From Acanthaster planci (lineage: Eukaryota > Echinodermata > Asteroidea > Valvatida > Acanthasteridae): a DNA stretch of 64,000 bases. Location of the stretch: the NCBI RefSeq assembly GCF_001949145.1, contig NW_019091416.1, forward strand, positions 1,591,132-1,655,131. Direction: 5' to 3'. Below the pieces are notes generated by a model. It saw nothing but the letters and a program-made list of their open reading frames with translations. It had not been told where the DNA came from and made no database searches. Shown piece after piece: positions 1 to 11,029 of this stretch. How positions within the stretch are numbered: position 1 is the stretch's first letter; each line of letters starts with the position of its first letter. The translations under genes and the position numbers were made by a program.

Positions 1-1078
1 ACTAGTACCCCAGCACCAACTTACTCAGTGAGTGACGTTGAAACAATGTCAACAGTCCAGCCAACCACATCAATTGGTGACACTAAACCTTCAACAGTGC
101 AACCAAAGGATAATGACAGAAGCACAAGCACTGAGTATATTACACCCATGAGTGCAAACAGTGAAAGAGCACCGCACCGTACTTCAGAAACGACAGCTGT
201 CGATGGTGTACAGTCAACATTTGAAACAACCGATACTCCAACAACAGAATCCATTACCATAAGACCAACTGACCTTTTGAATTTAAATGCCCGGCTTAAA
301 ATGACAACAGAAAGCTCAGATTTGACCACAGGACGGGAAAGTAGCACCGAGGAGATTACAACCAATCAATCCAAGTTGGACACCGGTGGCATGAATACCA
401 ACCGATCGGTCAGCCGGTCAAGCAGCAGTAACGCCCCTTCCATCTTGCCAACAGTTACAGAAATAGCTACACCTCCACCGGATGTCATAAGCCAAGACTC
501 GGGTCATGACACACAGGTGGGGAATCGCACCAACCAACCTTTGGTTCTTGACGCTGGAACACCAGGCTCGGTGACAAACGTTGCAAGTTCCACAGCTGTA
601 GAAAGTACTGCACAGCACACAACAGCACAGCATCCGACGTCTCCAGAAATCATGGTCACTGCAAGACCGACCACCAGTAGCCCTATTGCCATCAACTTGC
701 CAGTTAATCCTTCACGGAACAAATCTGACGCTGATCTAGAAAAAATGGAGGTGGTCCCTGTTAACCAGAATACCACCTCAAAAACTGAGACATCTCACAT
801 GCAGGCATCAAAAGATGCAAACAACGACCTAGTAACTAACTCAACATTGCCAAACATCCAAATCACAAATGAAATCCAGACTTTCGTAGACGTGACTGAA
901 TATGTCACAGAGCCTGGAACAGCTTCAACAGACCAGGACACCTTACCAGAGCAGGAATCCCAGGACATGCCATACCAGACAAAAGGAGAAACAACGGAAG
1001 CCGGCAAGTCACGAAGGAGGAGAGAGATCCCCACGGGTGATTTGTGCACCGTTTACATACCCAGCCTGTTGGGCACAG
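1..1078 (+). CDS. Ser/Thr-rich mucin-like extracellular segment (partial gene, internal exon)
   Basis: The reading frame is open from base 1, so the gene starts left of the window. It runs to a CAG|GTAAGC donor at 1078/1079. The protein is dominated by Thr, Ser, Pro, Asn and Gln with many T-T-x and S-T-x groups, as in O-glycosylated mucin stalks, and it has several N-x-S/T sequons. Near its end, at about 1003-1030, is a run of four Arg before Glu (SRRRREIP), a good furin-type cleavage site, followed by a Cys-containing segment that leads into the next exon. No transmembrane segment or signal peptide is visible in this part. What is seen is a low-complexity stalk. An extracellular or membrane-tethered mucin-like protein is inference, and I do not recognise the gene. 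Confidence 0.7.
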
Positions 1079-1836
1079 GTAAGCAGGTGATGTCACAGGT
1101 GGCTTGTTCATTTTCCCCATGTGCAAGTTGATGCAAAGCAAAGGACGAAAGCAGAAAGCCATACATTTAGACAATTCAGCCAAGGGATCAGTGCGCGCTC
1201 TTGAGGGTTAGGTGAAAGGGCAGAGTCAGCTAATTTGGGCAGTTATTTGGAACAATACTGGCTCATGCTTGCTGATGTGGACACCCCTATAAATGAGCAG
1301 TTATTCTGTGTCAGGATTGGTCTATAGTTACTTATGTGGAAGCTGTAAGTGGCGTAAAACATTGATGTATATTTAATTACAGGGTAAGCTCACGAAGCAG
1401 GTATTAATTGGTAATGTTAAATTTCATTGCCTTATTTTTTACTCTCAGGTTCCTAAACATAAAAGGTTAACCTCGCTTTCAATTCAGTATGGCCAACTTA
1501 TGAGTAAAATCTATTGGCTGGTGGTTGTCTGTCCAGTGATGTGCATGCACTTTGGATTGCTTGGTGTTGTTTCCTTTTATCTGGAAGACATTTGTGACAA
1601 AACATCTACAGTGAAAAATCTAGTACTTAAATCGCAGGACATTTGAGGGGTAATCTGTCAGAATTTGGGGGAATCCTTGACAAATCTATGAAGGAAGCCT
1701 TTATAAATTCTCCAGAAAAACAATCCTGAGAATTTCTTTTTTGGGGGAAAAATTGAATGTTCAAATATTTAATTATTCAGATTGACTCAGTTTTAATAAA
1801 TTGTGATCATTTCAACATGGTACCACTTTTGACCAG
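1079..1836 (+). other. Intron of the mucin-like gene
   Basis: The GTAAGC donor follows CAG at 1078, and a CAG acceptor ends at 1836. Splicing joins G (1078) to GT (1837-1838) as a Gly codon and keeps the frame open through a convincing FG-GAP-like loop, which is strong support for the junction. I see nothing else inside. Confidence 0.75.
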
Positions 1837-2165
1837 GTGTTATTGGTGACCTCGACAATGACGGCAGCCTGGATTACATCTACGCTGAGACTCACATGGC
1901 CCAACTAATGGACGAGGGGCTCAGCTACATCTCGTCCAAGCTCAGGCTGCGAGTCCACAGGCTGGTCCTGGACAGCGCCATTAAGAGGCAAGACTGGCTC
2001 AGGCCGGCCCAAGCTCAACCCACGCTGAGCGAGGGGCTCAGTTCGGCCGAGGTGGACACAGATGAAGTGGGTGAGCACTTCCGGTTTCTACCCGCTGAGA
2101 AGCAGAGCTGGAATTCCTACATGGGGAAAGGGGCGGATGGACAGTTCAAGAAGAGTACCAGGTGA
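1837..2165 (+). CDS. FG-GAP/VCBS-like exon of the mucin-like gene
   Basis: Joined in frame to the previous exon, this reads GVIGDLDNDGSLDYIYAE and onwards. The DLDNDGSLD stretch matches the D-x-D-x-D-G-x-x-D calcium-binding loop of FG-GAP/VCBS beta-propeller repeats found in integrin alpha chains, ITFG proteins and CRTAC1. The rest is a charged, probably helical segment of about 90 residues with no family I recognise. The frame reaches TGA at 2163-2165. However, the bases around the stop, CCAG|GTGATA, also look like a splice donor, so the true exon may end at 2161 and the protein may continue in exons not identified here. The gene's 3' end is therefore uncertain. Confidence 0.6.
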
Positions 2166-2869
2166 TACATCATCAAGCAGGGTGCTCAGGTGCAAGCTGT
2201 ATTGTCTTGCGCTGGGTGCATTTCATCCATAGATAGGGGGACATTCTCCAACTGGGCTGGATTACTCAGATGCCTTGCAGGCACTGTAGCAAGGGCCTAG
2301 GAAAACTTGGGGGGCCTGTAAAAAATTTGGAGGACCTACAAAGATACCGAGTGTTTCTCTCTTTGACCTCAGTTTTGGAAAAAGCTTCAACCTAGCTAGT
2401 ATATAGCTTTTTAGAACAGCTTGGCATCAACACAAAAATGCCAGGCTCCAATGCTCTTCCACATTGTGAAATTGGTGCTGGTACCCTTGGCCGAATGGAC
2501 CTATGGAAGACTTAATCTAGATCTGTTCTTGAAGATGGCTGGTGAAATTCAAGTGTTGCCAATTTTTTTTCACTGATAAGCTTCAACTTTGCAAGGAAGC
2601 TTGTGTAAAAAAATTGGAGTGGCACATTTGAACAATCAAAACTTAATCCACACCGATTTGTAAAATCAAAATACTTGGGACAGTTTGAACAGAATTTCCT
2701 CGTCTGTGTAATTTGGGATTAAACTCTAACACTAATAGAATGCTAGAAGATAAAATTCAGTGTGTTTGTCAGGTCAGGAGAAAGTTTAGTTTATCCTCAA
2801 TAATACTTACAGAGTTTTTGCTTTGGTCAAATGTTCTTCGTATTCAGAGTCCTTTTCCTCCTCTCCTTT

Positions 2870-2907
2870 CAGTTTCCCTCGCTCTTTTCAGTTTCCCTCG
2901 CTCTTTT
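2870..2907. repeat. Two exact tandem copies of a 19-bp pyrimidine-rich unit
   Basis: The unit CAGTTTCCCTCGCTCTTTT occurs twice head to tail (2870-2888 and 2889-2907). Each copy also forms a plausible 3' splice acceptor, so the duplication creates two tandem acceptors. Confidence 0.8.
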
Positions 2908-2958
2908 TTAAATCTGTATGCAACTTGAGCTGTGGTTGGTCAGTCAGAGTGGCACGCT

Positions 2959-3074
2959 GCGTCCGAATGACTTGGCCATGTCTTGAAATTACACGACTCT
3001 ATGGGAACTGTCTGTGGCCACTACCATAGACTCGTGCGCAATTTCAGGCCACTGCCAAGTAATTCGGACATGGC
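2959..3074. repeat. Foldback hairpin element (about 115 bp)
   Basis: The arms at about 2959-3011 and 3021-3074 are imperfect reverse complements. For example GTCCGAAT-ACTTGGC and GACTCTATGG on the left match their complements on the right, leaving a short central loop. It looks like a tiny MITE or a MITE-derived hairpin. There is no coding content. Confidence 0.6.
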
Positions 3075-4019
3075 TGTATTCTTAACTGATGCAGCAACAT
3101 GTATCTGTCATCAATTGCTAAAGACTTAGGCATTCAAAATGTTCACAGCCAAGCCTATTCTTCTATCCTTTATAAGGATATGCTGCTGTAAGGTTGCCAA
3201 ATTATCTATGCATGTCACAACTAAGCAAGGTTTTTTGTAATTGAATGTAGAGCATTTTACTTTTTACGCTTAAAACTTCACTTTTCATTAGTTTTTAAAC
3301 AAAATGCCAAGTATTTTTGCACGGATTTTTAAAAAACTGTAACTGTTGCACTCTAAGATATTGTCCGGGGTATGGTTGGCCCAGTGCATTAAAACTCAAA
3401 AGCCAGGGTGAGCTATTTTTAGATTTGCAGATGTGGAATGCAGTACTTAATGTATGCATGCATGAAGTAATCAAACTGATTTGAACTGGAGCAAGGTCTC
3501 TAAATGTTCCGAGTTTCATCTATCGAAGCAGTATGTTCGATAACAGTAGAGACTGCTGCGTTGGTTTGAAACTTGTGCATGCATCACTGGTTATCAGTAG
3601 CCCTTTTAAACTAATTAACCATACAGGGAACCACTGACTTAAAATATTTGTGCTAGATGACCAATGGAGAATGTGTGATGAAAGGATTACTCAAGAATGA
3701 ATCAAGCTAAGGCCATTTGCATATGAGACTGTATTGTGGTATGTGCATTGGTAACAGTGATTGACCAATAGTTTGGGTATCATATTGCTCTTGAAATTTC
3801 ATTCCCTTCATTTTTTGGGACTGGTTAAGTTACAAGGCTGATCCTGCAAGAAATTCTTGGCAAATGGCTGTGTTTCTTTGTCTATGCAACTTAATTAACT
3901 ACACCTATCATGAGGGACCTGCACATGTATTTGTTCATTCTTGGAATCCTACCTAAATTTACCTTGTTTACTGAATTCTGCGAAGGAAATGCAAATCATT
4001 GTGGGATACACTGGCTCAG

Positions 4020-4140
4020 AAGCAGGGGACCAGTGCCCCCCTTTTGACTGAGGGCATGCCCCCCCCCTTTTGGCAGGTTCTGTGATGGGCAGGGTGGAAT
4101 GGTCTCACAACTCCCCCCCCCCCCGAAAATATTCCACCCA
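4020..4140. repeat. C/G homopolymer-rich low-complexity patch
   Basis: Runs of eight or more C at about 4060 and 4110 are set among GTGCCCCCC-like text. This resembles the G-rich/C-rich interior of the CAGTGGCGTAGC-type element at 46845, so it may be a worn relative. No termini are visible. Confidence 0.35.
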
Positions 4141-5215
4141 CCATGGCGGAATTGAAAGTGTGAGAGATGAGCCAGTCCCAAGTCCATCAAGGCCTAGCCA
4201 AGTCACAAGCTATTCAAATGAATTGGGATCGGTTTGCGATCCTTCGCCTTAAGACTGGGCTTGTAAGTGGACGTGTGGTATACTCGGCAACAAGAAGAAG
4301 AATTGGGGCCAGTTTCTGTCACTAAATTCAGGTATTCAGGTTAGTAGTCAGAAGCAGCAGTGCATGACATTATGATAACTATGAGCAAAAGATACCTTTA
4401 TTACGAGTCAGTGGACGTCAGTAGAATGCAGACAAAGTATAGAATGGAATATGCACGAGTACGAGTAGAAATAAAAGGTAGTCTAATGTGCTTCACTAGC
4501 ACTGCAGGGTAATTATGAATAATTTTGGACTTGAAATGCTTCAAAATACCTTTTCAAGCTTGCCAAACTCATTTCATGTCACGTTTCTGTGATCTCTGAC
4601 CAACTCAAGGCTGGCGATATTTTCTTGGTATGCAAGTGAACTGTGGTGCTGCTTTGCAAACATTTCGCTACCTCACCAATGTAGTTTAATGTTACACAGC
4701 TGTAGAGTTTACAGATGCAAGAAGTTGATTTTTACAAAATGGAGAAACCCACTCCAATCTAATTAGTGAATTTCTCTGCAACACTTGGAATTCCTTTTAA
4801 AATTGTCAAGATATGAAGTGAGCAGTCCACATAAAAACAAAAAAGCTTTTTGTATTCTTTTATACCTGATGGTATAAATGGATTTATGTTGTGGCATCAG
4901 AACTCCATTTCCCAAGTGTACTTAATACTTTTTATCACATTTGTGTCAGTCACCATTTTGTAATTTAAATTACAGATGGTTTGGCAAGTGAGCTTGGTAG
5001 TTGCAGTATTCATCTTACTCCAGTTTTTTCTTCAGTCTTTTATGGTTGGAATCAGTGTCTCAACTAGTGGCTGACCTTCGCATACAATGCATTAGTCATC
5101 CTGCAACATTCTGCAAAACTTTGTTGGACTTTGATGGCTTTTGGAGGGTCACGAGTTAGCCACTGCTTGCTTGGTGGTGTCGATCACTAGCGGCCATTTT
5201 CACTTTTTCCCCCAG

Positions 5216-5290
5216 GTCGATTTCGGTTGCCTTTCCTCAGTCATTTTTGAAGCCAGCATTTAAAAGAAATAAAATTAAAATAAGCAGTAT
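5216..5290 (+). other. Candidate terminal exon (weak)
   Basis: A strong polypyrimidine tract and acceptor (CACTTTTTCCCCCAG) end at 5215. In frame 0 the following bases give a short peptide (VDFGCLSSVIFEASI) to TAA at 5261, and AATAAA follows at 5268. This compact acceptor, stop and polyadenylation layout could be the last exon of the mucin-like gene. However, the phase does not match the donor at 2161, so another exon would be needed. Confidence 0.2.
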
Positions 5291-6592
5291 TTTAAAAATG
5301 ACCCCTGAAATAGGTGTTTTTCTCTTTTAAGTTAAGCTTGTATTTGGGCATCATGTGGCATAATGATCACCGACCAACAGTCTGATCAGAAGCAAGTTCA
5401 GCCCTCTTATCTGCAATGAAAGTATTAATGCATACATGTAAACTGTAAATGCCATTTACATATACAGCCGTTGAGAAGCAATCACTTCCAAAAAATGCCC
5501 CGTGCCATCACATTTGGAGAGTGGCGCAGGGTGCCATTTTTAGGCAGATGGAGCCACTTAAAAAAAAAGTTACACTGAATCTGCATATGTGTATTTTCAA
5601 AGCAGCAGACTTTGTCAGAAATTTCCAGAATCATTGTCCACTTTTGTGAGTTTTGTAGAGTCTGCACAACACTCACAGCTAAACCAGTATTGAGAGACAT
5701 AAACTTGATTGTCTACTCAGAAAAGTATTTTTGTGTTATGTAGAAGTTTACTTTGTACTTTGGAACATGTAAAAGCAAGTCAAGATTACAGCACACACTC
5801 TTTGACAAGGTAGATAGATTTTATTTTTTTGTCATTTGTTTGCAACATCTTGTTAAAAGTTATGTTTTGTGTTAGTCTGTGAAATAAAAGTCAACATTAT
5901 ACACATGTTCAAAACATACAATGCTAAAAAACTAGGAATGTTCAGCTGTTCAATTACGTTTCCTCCTTTTTGATTTGCAGAATGTTATGCAACTCTTATA
6001 AACAATTTTATATATTTTTGTTACAAATATGTCTGTAAGCTATAAATATGGTGTGCTCTGGACTTAATATTGTTGCATGATCAAACTCTTCTGTACAAAA
6101 AAAAGACAGACCTCAAATTTTTCTGCAAGAATACGATAAAGTGTCCTGTACTTAAATCTTGATGTAAAAAAGCAGAAACTGTACACAGATCTCGAACATG
6201 CTTGTACGTGTTGCGGTTAAAAATAACTTGATGTAATAGGCAACTTACTGGTGCCATTATAAACAGATAATTTTGACGCAAGGAATGTTCAAAGCAAGAA
6301 TGAGTTAATAAAAGTGATATTAAGATAACTTTAACACTTAGGTTATGGTACTGGTTTTCTATGAACTCTGAAGCATCCAGCGTCTTTGAGAGAAAGCAGT
6401 TTCCATTATCTGCATACAGATCAAAGAAGGAAAATAAAATGTGATAGAGTGAATTCTCATTCTAACAAGGTTGCTGGTACAAGCCAAATTACCCTGTAAC
6501 CACAGCAGTTATAACAGGACTGGAGAAACGGAAAGTAAATAAATTCTAGTGATTGGACTCTTAAGAATTTGCTCTTTGTAGCAGGGCATGTG

Positions 6593-6770
6593 TTAAGCAC
6601 TTTGCGCCGGGGGCATTTAGGAATGTTGATGATGCTGGGACGGGATAATTTTCTTCTTTTTCTGTTTTCAAAATTCTTTAAAAATTCCTATCTTCATTTT
6701 CTGGACACTTACACCCACACAAAGGACTGTCTGGTTTCTACTCTAATCTGACAGACAGATAAAGAATATA
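6593..6770 (+). repeat. TTAA-starting transposon-end copy 1
   Basis: It begins TTAAGCACTTTGCGCCGGGGG. It then shares with 8357-8525 a diverged block: a TTTTCAAAATTCTT-like core, then ACCCACAC..AAAGGACT..TCTGG-like text ending in TCTGACAGACAGAT. The TTAA start with a C/G-rich terminus suggests a piggyBac-like non-autonomous element; that assignment is inference. Confidence 0.45.
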
Positions 6771-7658
6771 TGTCCTGTATCAGCAACCCCAGTGGCAAGT
6801 GGTTCAAGCTCTTTGTATTGAGAGTCCAGTGTAATGTAAGATTATTCATCCAGGGTTCTACATTTTGGGCAATAACCATGCTTCTTATATGAAATATGGC
6901 TATTTGGCATAAATCATCAGTCATATGATCAATTTTCACTCATGGGGGGTATGTTGGGGACATTACACGCCGAGGTGAGCCATGTTTTGGACAACAGAAT
7001 AATGCAAACATGAACAGGTGGAATGATAGTTCAGAATTATGATTCTATGTGATAACGTCTTCTGGCGTTTTGATGGACGGAAAACTATAATCCTGTGACA
7101 GGTCTCCCTCAATCAATGTCACTTCTTACAGACTGCCACATGCATTGGCGTTGGGGACGCAAGGTTTTCATGGCATACTTCAACTGTGTTGTGTTTCAAA
7201 TACATTTGGATGACCAAGTGCACATTCACCCTGATGGCGTTGAATAGGTAGTTGTAATTTTCCTACAAAGACGGCATCCTGGGAAAGAGATCTTCAGGAA
7301 CTGGACTAACTGTCGTACAGTTTTGACGTTGAGCCGAATCCATCACAAGTCCAGTCATACATAACAGGGTAAGCAATGACAAAAGAATGCTTTGTCACAG
7401 TTCATTTGAATAGATTATGAATTGGCTTACGACTGAATGACTTGTGATGGACTTGCAGGGACTTGTGACTTAACTACCACACTGATGTTGTACAAAAACT
7501 GCTGGGGAAAAGCTACACCTGAGAGATTGCTTGCATCAGAGTTGGTGGAAGTTTTGATCACCGAATCACATGTGGTATGTAAATTATTGTCATCATTTGC
7601 AAGCATGGCTCCTGCTGATCTCAAGACTCAGCAACGGAATGCTTATGTGCTTATATGC

Positions 7659-7735
7659 TTAACCACTACCAGCCGGGGACTCCGAAATCGGAGCCGTATG
7701 GTTTATATGTGTGGCCGGGGTCTCCGAACTCTGAC
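7659..7735 (-). repeat. GC-rich TATA-containing repeat unit, inverted copy, cut by gap
   Basis: It begins TTAACCACTACCAGCCGGGG on the + strand and contains the internal palindrome CTCCGAAATCGGAG. Its reverse complement aligns with the units at 8868-8970 and 9182-9275, all sharing a GAGACCCCGGCCAC-like block, CATATAAA, then a CCCCGGC-GGAAGTGGT-like end. It could be the left end of an element whose right ends are the two + copies. The assembly gap hides the middle. Confidence 0.5.
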
Positions 7736-8160
7736 NNNNNNNNNNNNNNNNNNNNNNNNNNNNNNNNNNNNNNNNNNNNNNNNNNNNNNNNNNNNNNNNN
7801 NNNNNNNNNNNNNNNNNNNNNNNNNNNNNNNNNNNNNNNNNNNNNNNNNNNNNNNNNNNNNNNNNNNNNNNNNNNNNNNNNNNNNNNNNNNNNNNNNNNN
7901 NNNNNNNNNNNNNNNNNNNNNNNNNNNNNNNNNNNNNNNNNNNNNNNNNNNNNNNNNNNNNNNNNNNNNNNNNNNNNNNNNNNNNNNNNNNNNNNNNNNN
8001 NNNNNNNNNNNNNNNNNNNNNNNNNNNNNNNNNNNNNNNNNNNNNNNNNNNNNNNNNNNNNNNNNNNNNNNNNNNNNNNNNNNNNNNNNNNNNNNNNNNN
8101 NNNNNNNNNNNNNNNNNNNNNNNNNNNNNNNNNNNNNNNNNNNNNNNNNNNNNNNNNNNN
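7736..8160. other. Assembly gap (425 N)
   Basis: All bases are N. The gap lies inside a repeat-rich patch, a common cause of failed assembly. Long open frames that cross it are artefacts. Confidence 1.
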
Positions 8161-8356
8161 CTGAGCTGGGAGTCCTTTGCCAGGGGATATGCAATTACTG
8201 ACGTTGTATTTTACAGGATTCCGGATGCCTCCAAGAAAAAAAAATCTGAAAGCTCAGTGTCAATAACTAACAGATATGCTGAGCTGGTTGATTTCTGCAG
8301 ACAACCTTGCACTGGACATAGCAGCATGCCTACACAATGGCTGCAGGCATCACACA

Positions 8357-8525
8357 TTAACCACTTGCTGCCCGGTGGACTTGAGCAAGACAAGATGCCG
8401 GGTCCTTTTCAAGATTTTCCGTTTTCATAATTCTTCAAAAATTCATCATTTCATTTAATGGCCATTTAATTTATACCCACATGAAGGACTCTTTGGGTAC
8501 TACTATAAAGCTGACAGTTAATCTT
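8357..8525 (+). repeat. TTAA-starting transposon-end copy 2
   Basis: It begins TTAACCACTTGCTGCCCGG and then runs through the same block as 6593-6770, including the TTTTCATAATTCTTCAAAAATTC-like core, ACCCACATGAAGGACTCT and a CTGACAG tail. The two copies lie 1.76 kb apart in the same orientation and are clearly diverged. Confidence 0.45.
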
Positions 8526-8867
8526 CAATGACTTTTGAATATTTCAGCCAGGCCTGCAGCCTTGGAAAAAGAGCCCAGATTGTGCGGCGTTACATAAGAT
8601 TCTTTTGTTCCCGAAACCGGCAAAGTGCACTGCTGACCTCTTTTCAATAGGAGCCAGATTAGCGTGCAGTGGTGCTGTGTGGCTCATCACTGCAGTGGTG
8701 GAGTGCTTTTGTCCCCGGTGGTAATCCTCTCGCTCTAAATGCCTCAAACCATGGTATACTGTTTCAAAACAAGGCTGGATTATCTCCACTATTGAGAGCG
8801 AAAAAATGTCACTAATGCCCAGCAGCTCAGTCTTTTGTGCGGAGCACGGTCTTTTGTTATAAGGCCC

Positions 8868-8970
8868 AACTCTTTTGTCCCAGTTCCGGGCTCCCCGGCT
8901 CTGCATATAAAGCCTATGTACTCGAAAATGGATCGCCCGGCAGGAAGTGGTCAAGACGGTCAGTTATTCC
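8868..8970 (+). repeat. GC-rich TATA-containing repeat unit, + copy 1
   Basis: It contains TTTTGTCCCAGTTCCGGGC, CATATAAAGCC, then GCCCGGCAGGAAGTGGTCAA. It is parallel to 9182-9275 and inverted relative to 7659-7735. Confidence 0.55.
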
Positions 8971-9181
8971 CGACTTACATACCTACAGATCCTCCACGCG
9001 TCTGCATTCTTCTTCACTTGTATTTGGGAATTTTGTAACGATGCTGTTCTCCTGTGATGATGCTTTGGAAGAGGGAAGTGGTTGAGAGACAGGGTTCAGT
9101 CTTGAGAATGAACAGGGGTAACTTATCAACAGCGGAGCTGATGAGGACCAGCTGTCATTTGACAGCATTTTGAATGTTCCC

Positions 9182-9275
9182 TTTGTCCGAGTTCAGAGAC
9201 CCCAGCCACGCATATAAAGCATACGTTTCTGGATCCTGGATCCCCGGCAGGAAGAGGTCAAGAGCGTCGAATCAA
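9182..9275 (+). repeat. GC-rich TATA-containing repeat unit, + copy 2
   Basis: It contains TTTGTCCGAGTTCAGAGACC, CATATAAAGCATACG, then CCCCGGCAGGAAGAGGTCAA. It is the closest match to the reverse complement of 7659-7735 in the GAGACCCC..CCAC part. Confidence 0.55.
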
Positions 9276-9549
9276 AAAGAAACATGAGCGAGGTTGTTAT
9301 TAACTTCAACCCTGCTTACTGGAATAAAAACCGAATTTCAAGCAATATTTCACTTGGCTGATATGAGTCAAAATCAACAGGTCTATTCTGAATGTTGTGA
9401 TTCATCACATTTAGCACACAGCGCCACACGAAAATCCCCCCCAAAAAAACAAAACAGGTTCTGCACTGAACACACAAAACTTCACTACCCCAATGATTTT
9501 TCCTCTGTCCACATATGAAATATGGCAAGGAAGCCTATGACATAAAAAA

Positions 9550-9651
9550 GCTTGCTTGCATTCAGAGTAAATATTATTCATAGAGTCTAAGCCATCATAC
9601 CAAGACCCTAGTAAAAGAGGTGTCAAATGGATTTCATCCTATACAAGCAAC
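9550..9651 (+). repeat. Diverged direct repeat, copy 1 (pairs with 10021-10125)
   Basis: Shared blocks with 10021-10125, in the same order and spacing, include GCTTGCAT, TTATTCAT, CTAGTAAAAGAGGTGTCAAAT versus CATAAGAGGTGTCAAAT, and ACAAGCAA. Confidence 0.45.
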
Positions 9652-10020
9652 CAATTTCAGCCATGAACAAAAAAACAGAGGTTAGACTGTTATGTGCTTG
9701 ACAGTGCTTACCTGAAAATGACAATCTGCTCACATCTGACAGAAACGCTTCCTCCAGCAGCCTGAGAGTGTTACAGAACTTCAATTTAGTTGTGCTTCAT
9801 TTTTTTCCTTCATTCTGGCAAAAGTTTCTCTTATTAAGAATCTTAAAAGTCTCTATGCTGTGGTAAGCTCAACATTTGTTCAAAGACATAAGCATGTTCA
9901 GAACTTGTACACTTTTTCAGAAACATGAGACTTTTTTGCCATGTACAGCAGTTAAGACATTTACAATTTGAGTCAGGGACAAAAATATATTAGTAATGAC
10001 ATCATCAGTCATGTTAGAAG

Positions 10021-10125
10021 TTTGCTTGCATCAGAATCTATCTTATTCATCGAGTACTGGATATTGGGACCAGGCTCTAACATAAGAGGTGTCAAATATG
10101 CGGTATCATCACACACAAGCAAACA
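10021..10125 (+). repeat. Diverged direct repeat, copy 2 (pairs with 9550-9651)
   Basis: See the evidence for 9550-9651. The copies are about 470 bp apart and have the same orientation. Confidence 0.45.
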
Positions 10126-11029
10126 GTTAATAACCCCCAACCAAGAAATTGGAAGTTCCCTTATAGCAAAAGGCTTTTTAGGTCCTATTACACTGAAAAA
10201 AAAAAAAATTTGGGTGGTTGGTTGGGTAAATTTTGTTTCTTACTCTAAATTTTTATAGCCCCAAAAATTTGTTGGTCTGTCTTTCCTTTTTTTTTGGGGG
10301 GGGGGCATATATTTTTCAACAGGTACTAAGTCAGATTAATACTCTACATGTGCACATCAATATTACATATCAGCTCTGTAATTGAGTAGTAAAGCAGCTG
10401 GTTATTGAAATACAAAAAACAAGAACCGTCCATCTCGTACAAAAAAATTAAAATACAGTATACAGGACAATGTACACAAAGTTAGGCTTGGAGCAAGGCA
10501 CCATGTTTATATATTTCATTGATTTGTCGAATAAAAAGATATAGGTTCCACATGATTTTCTAGGTTGGGTCGGGTAACCGGAAACAGCTATTTTTTTGTT
10601 TGGCCTTATATAAGGGTAATATTTTTAAATTTCAAAATAGCAACAAATTTCACTAAATGATGTCCCTGCTTCAGCACACTGCAAGGATTTACCTACCTAC
10701 AGAAAGCAAGTATAATATTCAGCATCTGTGTTCCTGATCAGCTCATCCATCGTCAGCTCTGGATTAAATGAATTAGAAACAGTTCCCATGTTTCACTTTC
10801 AAATACGACTTTTTATCTCATCCACGCTTGTACCTTCGTTCTCAACCTCACCGAGTCTCAGATCTGATATTTCTGTTTTCAACACAGTAACTTTCTGAAC
10901 TGGATAACCTTTTCAACAGCATCATCGACTCAAAGGGTATCACAAGTTAGTGCAGTTTCCTTTAGCAAATGCAACAGAACTGTCAATGTAAGTCTACTCT
11001 ATTCACGAGTTCTCAAATGTGATCAGTAA

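Larger units (their letters stand above)
2166..6592. other. Non-coding stretch: 3'UTR, introns or spacer
   Basis: No open frame here has protein-like composition. It contains a duplicated 19-bp unit, a foldback hairpin, C/G homopolymer runs near 4.0-4.1 kb, one good 3' splice acceptor at 5215, and AATAAA motifs at 5268 and 5883. Any of these could belong to the end of the mucin-like gene, but none is decisive. Confidence 0.5.
9276..11029. other. Non-coding stretch with a diverged internal duplication
   Basis: No gene is supported. 9550-9651 and 10021-10125 are related: both have GCTTGCAT, TTATTCAT, AAGAGGTGTCAAAT and an ACAAGCAA tail in the same order. Poly-A and poly-T/poly-G tracts lie near 10.2-10.3 kb. 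Confidence 0.5.

Noticed and set aside
7437-8201. Long open frames around 7.4-8.2 kb
   Set aside because: They are open only because they run through the 425-base N gap.
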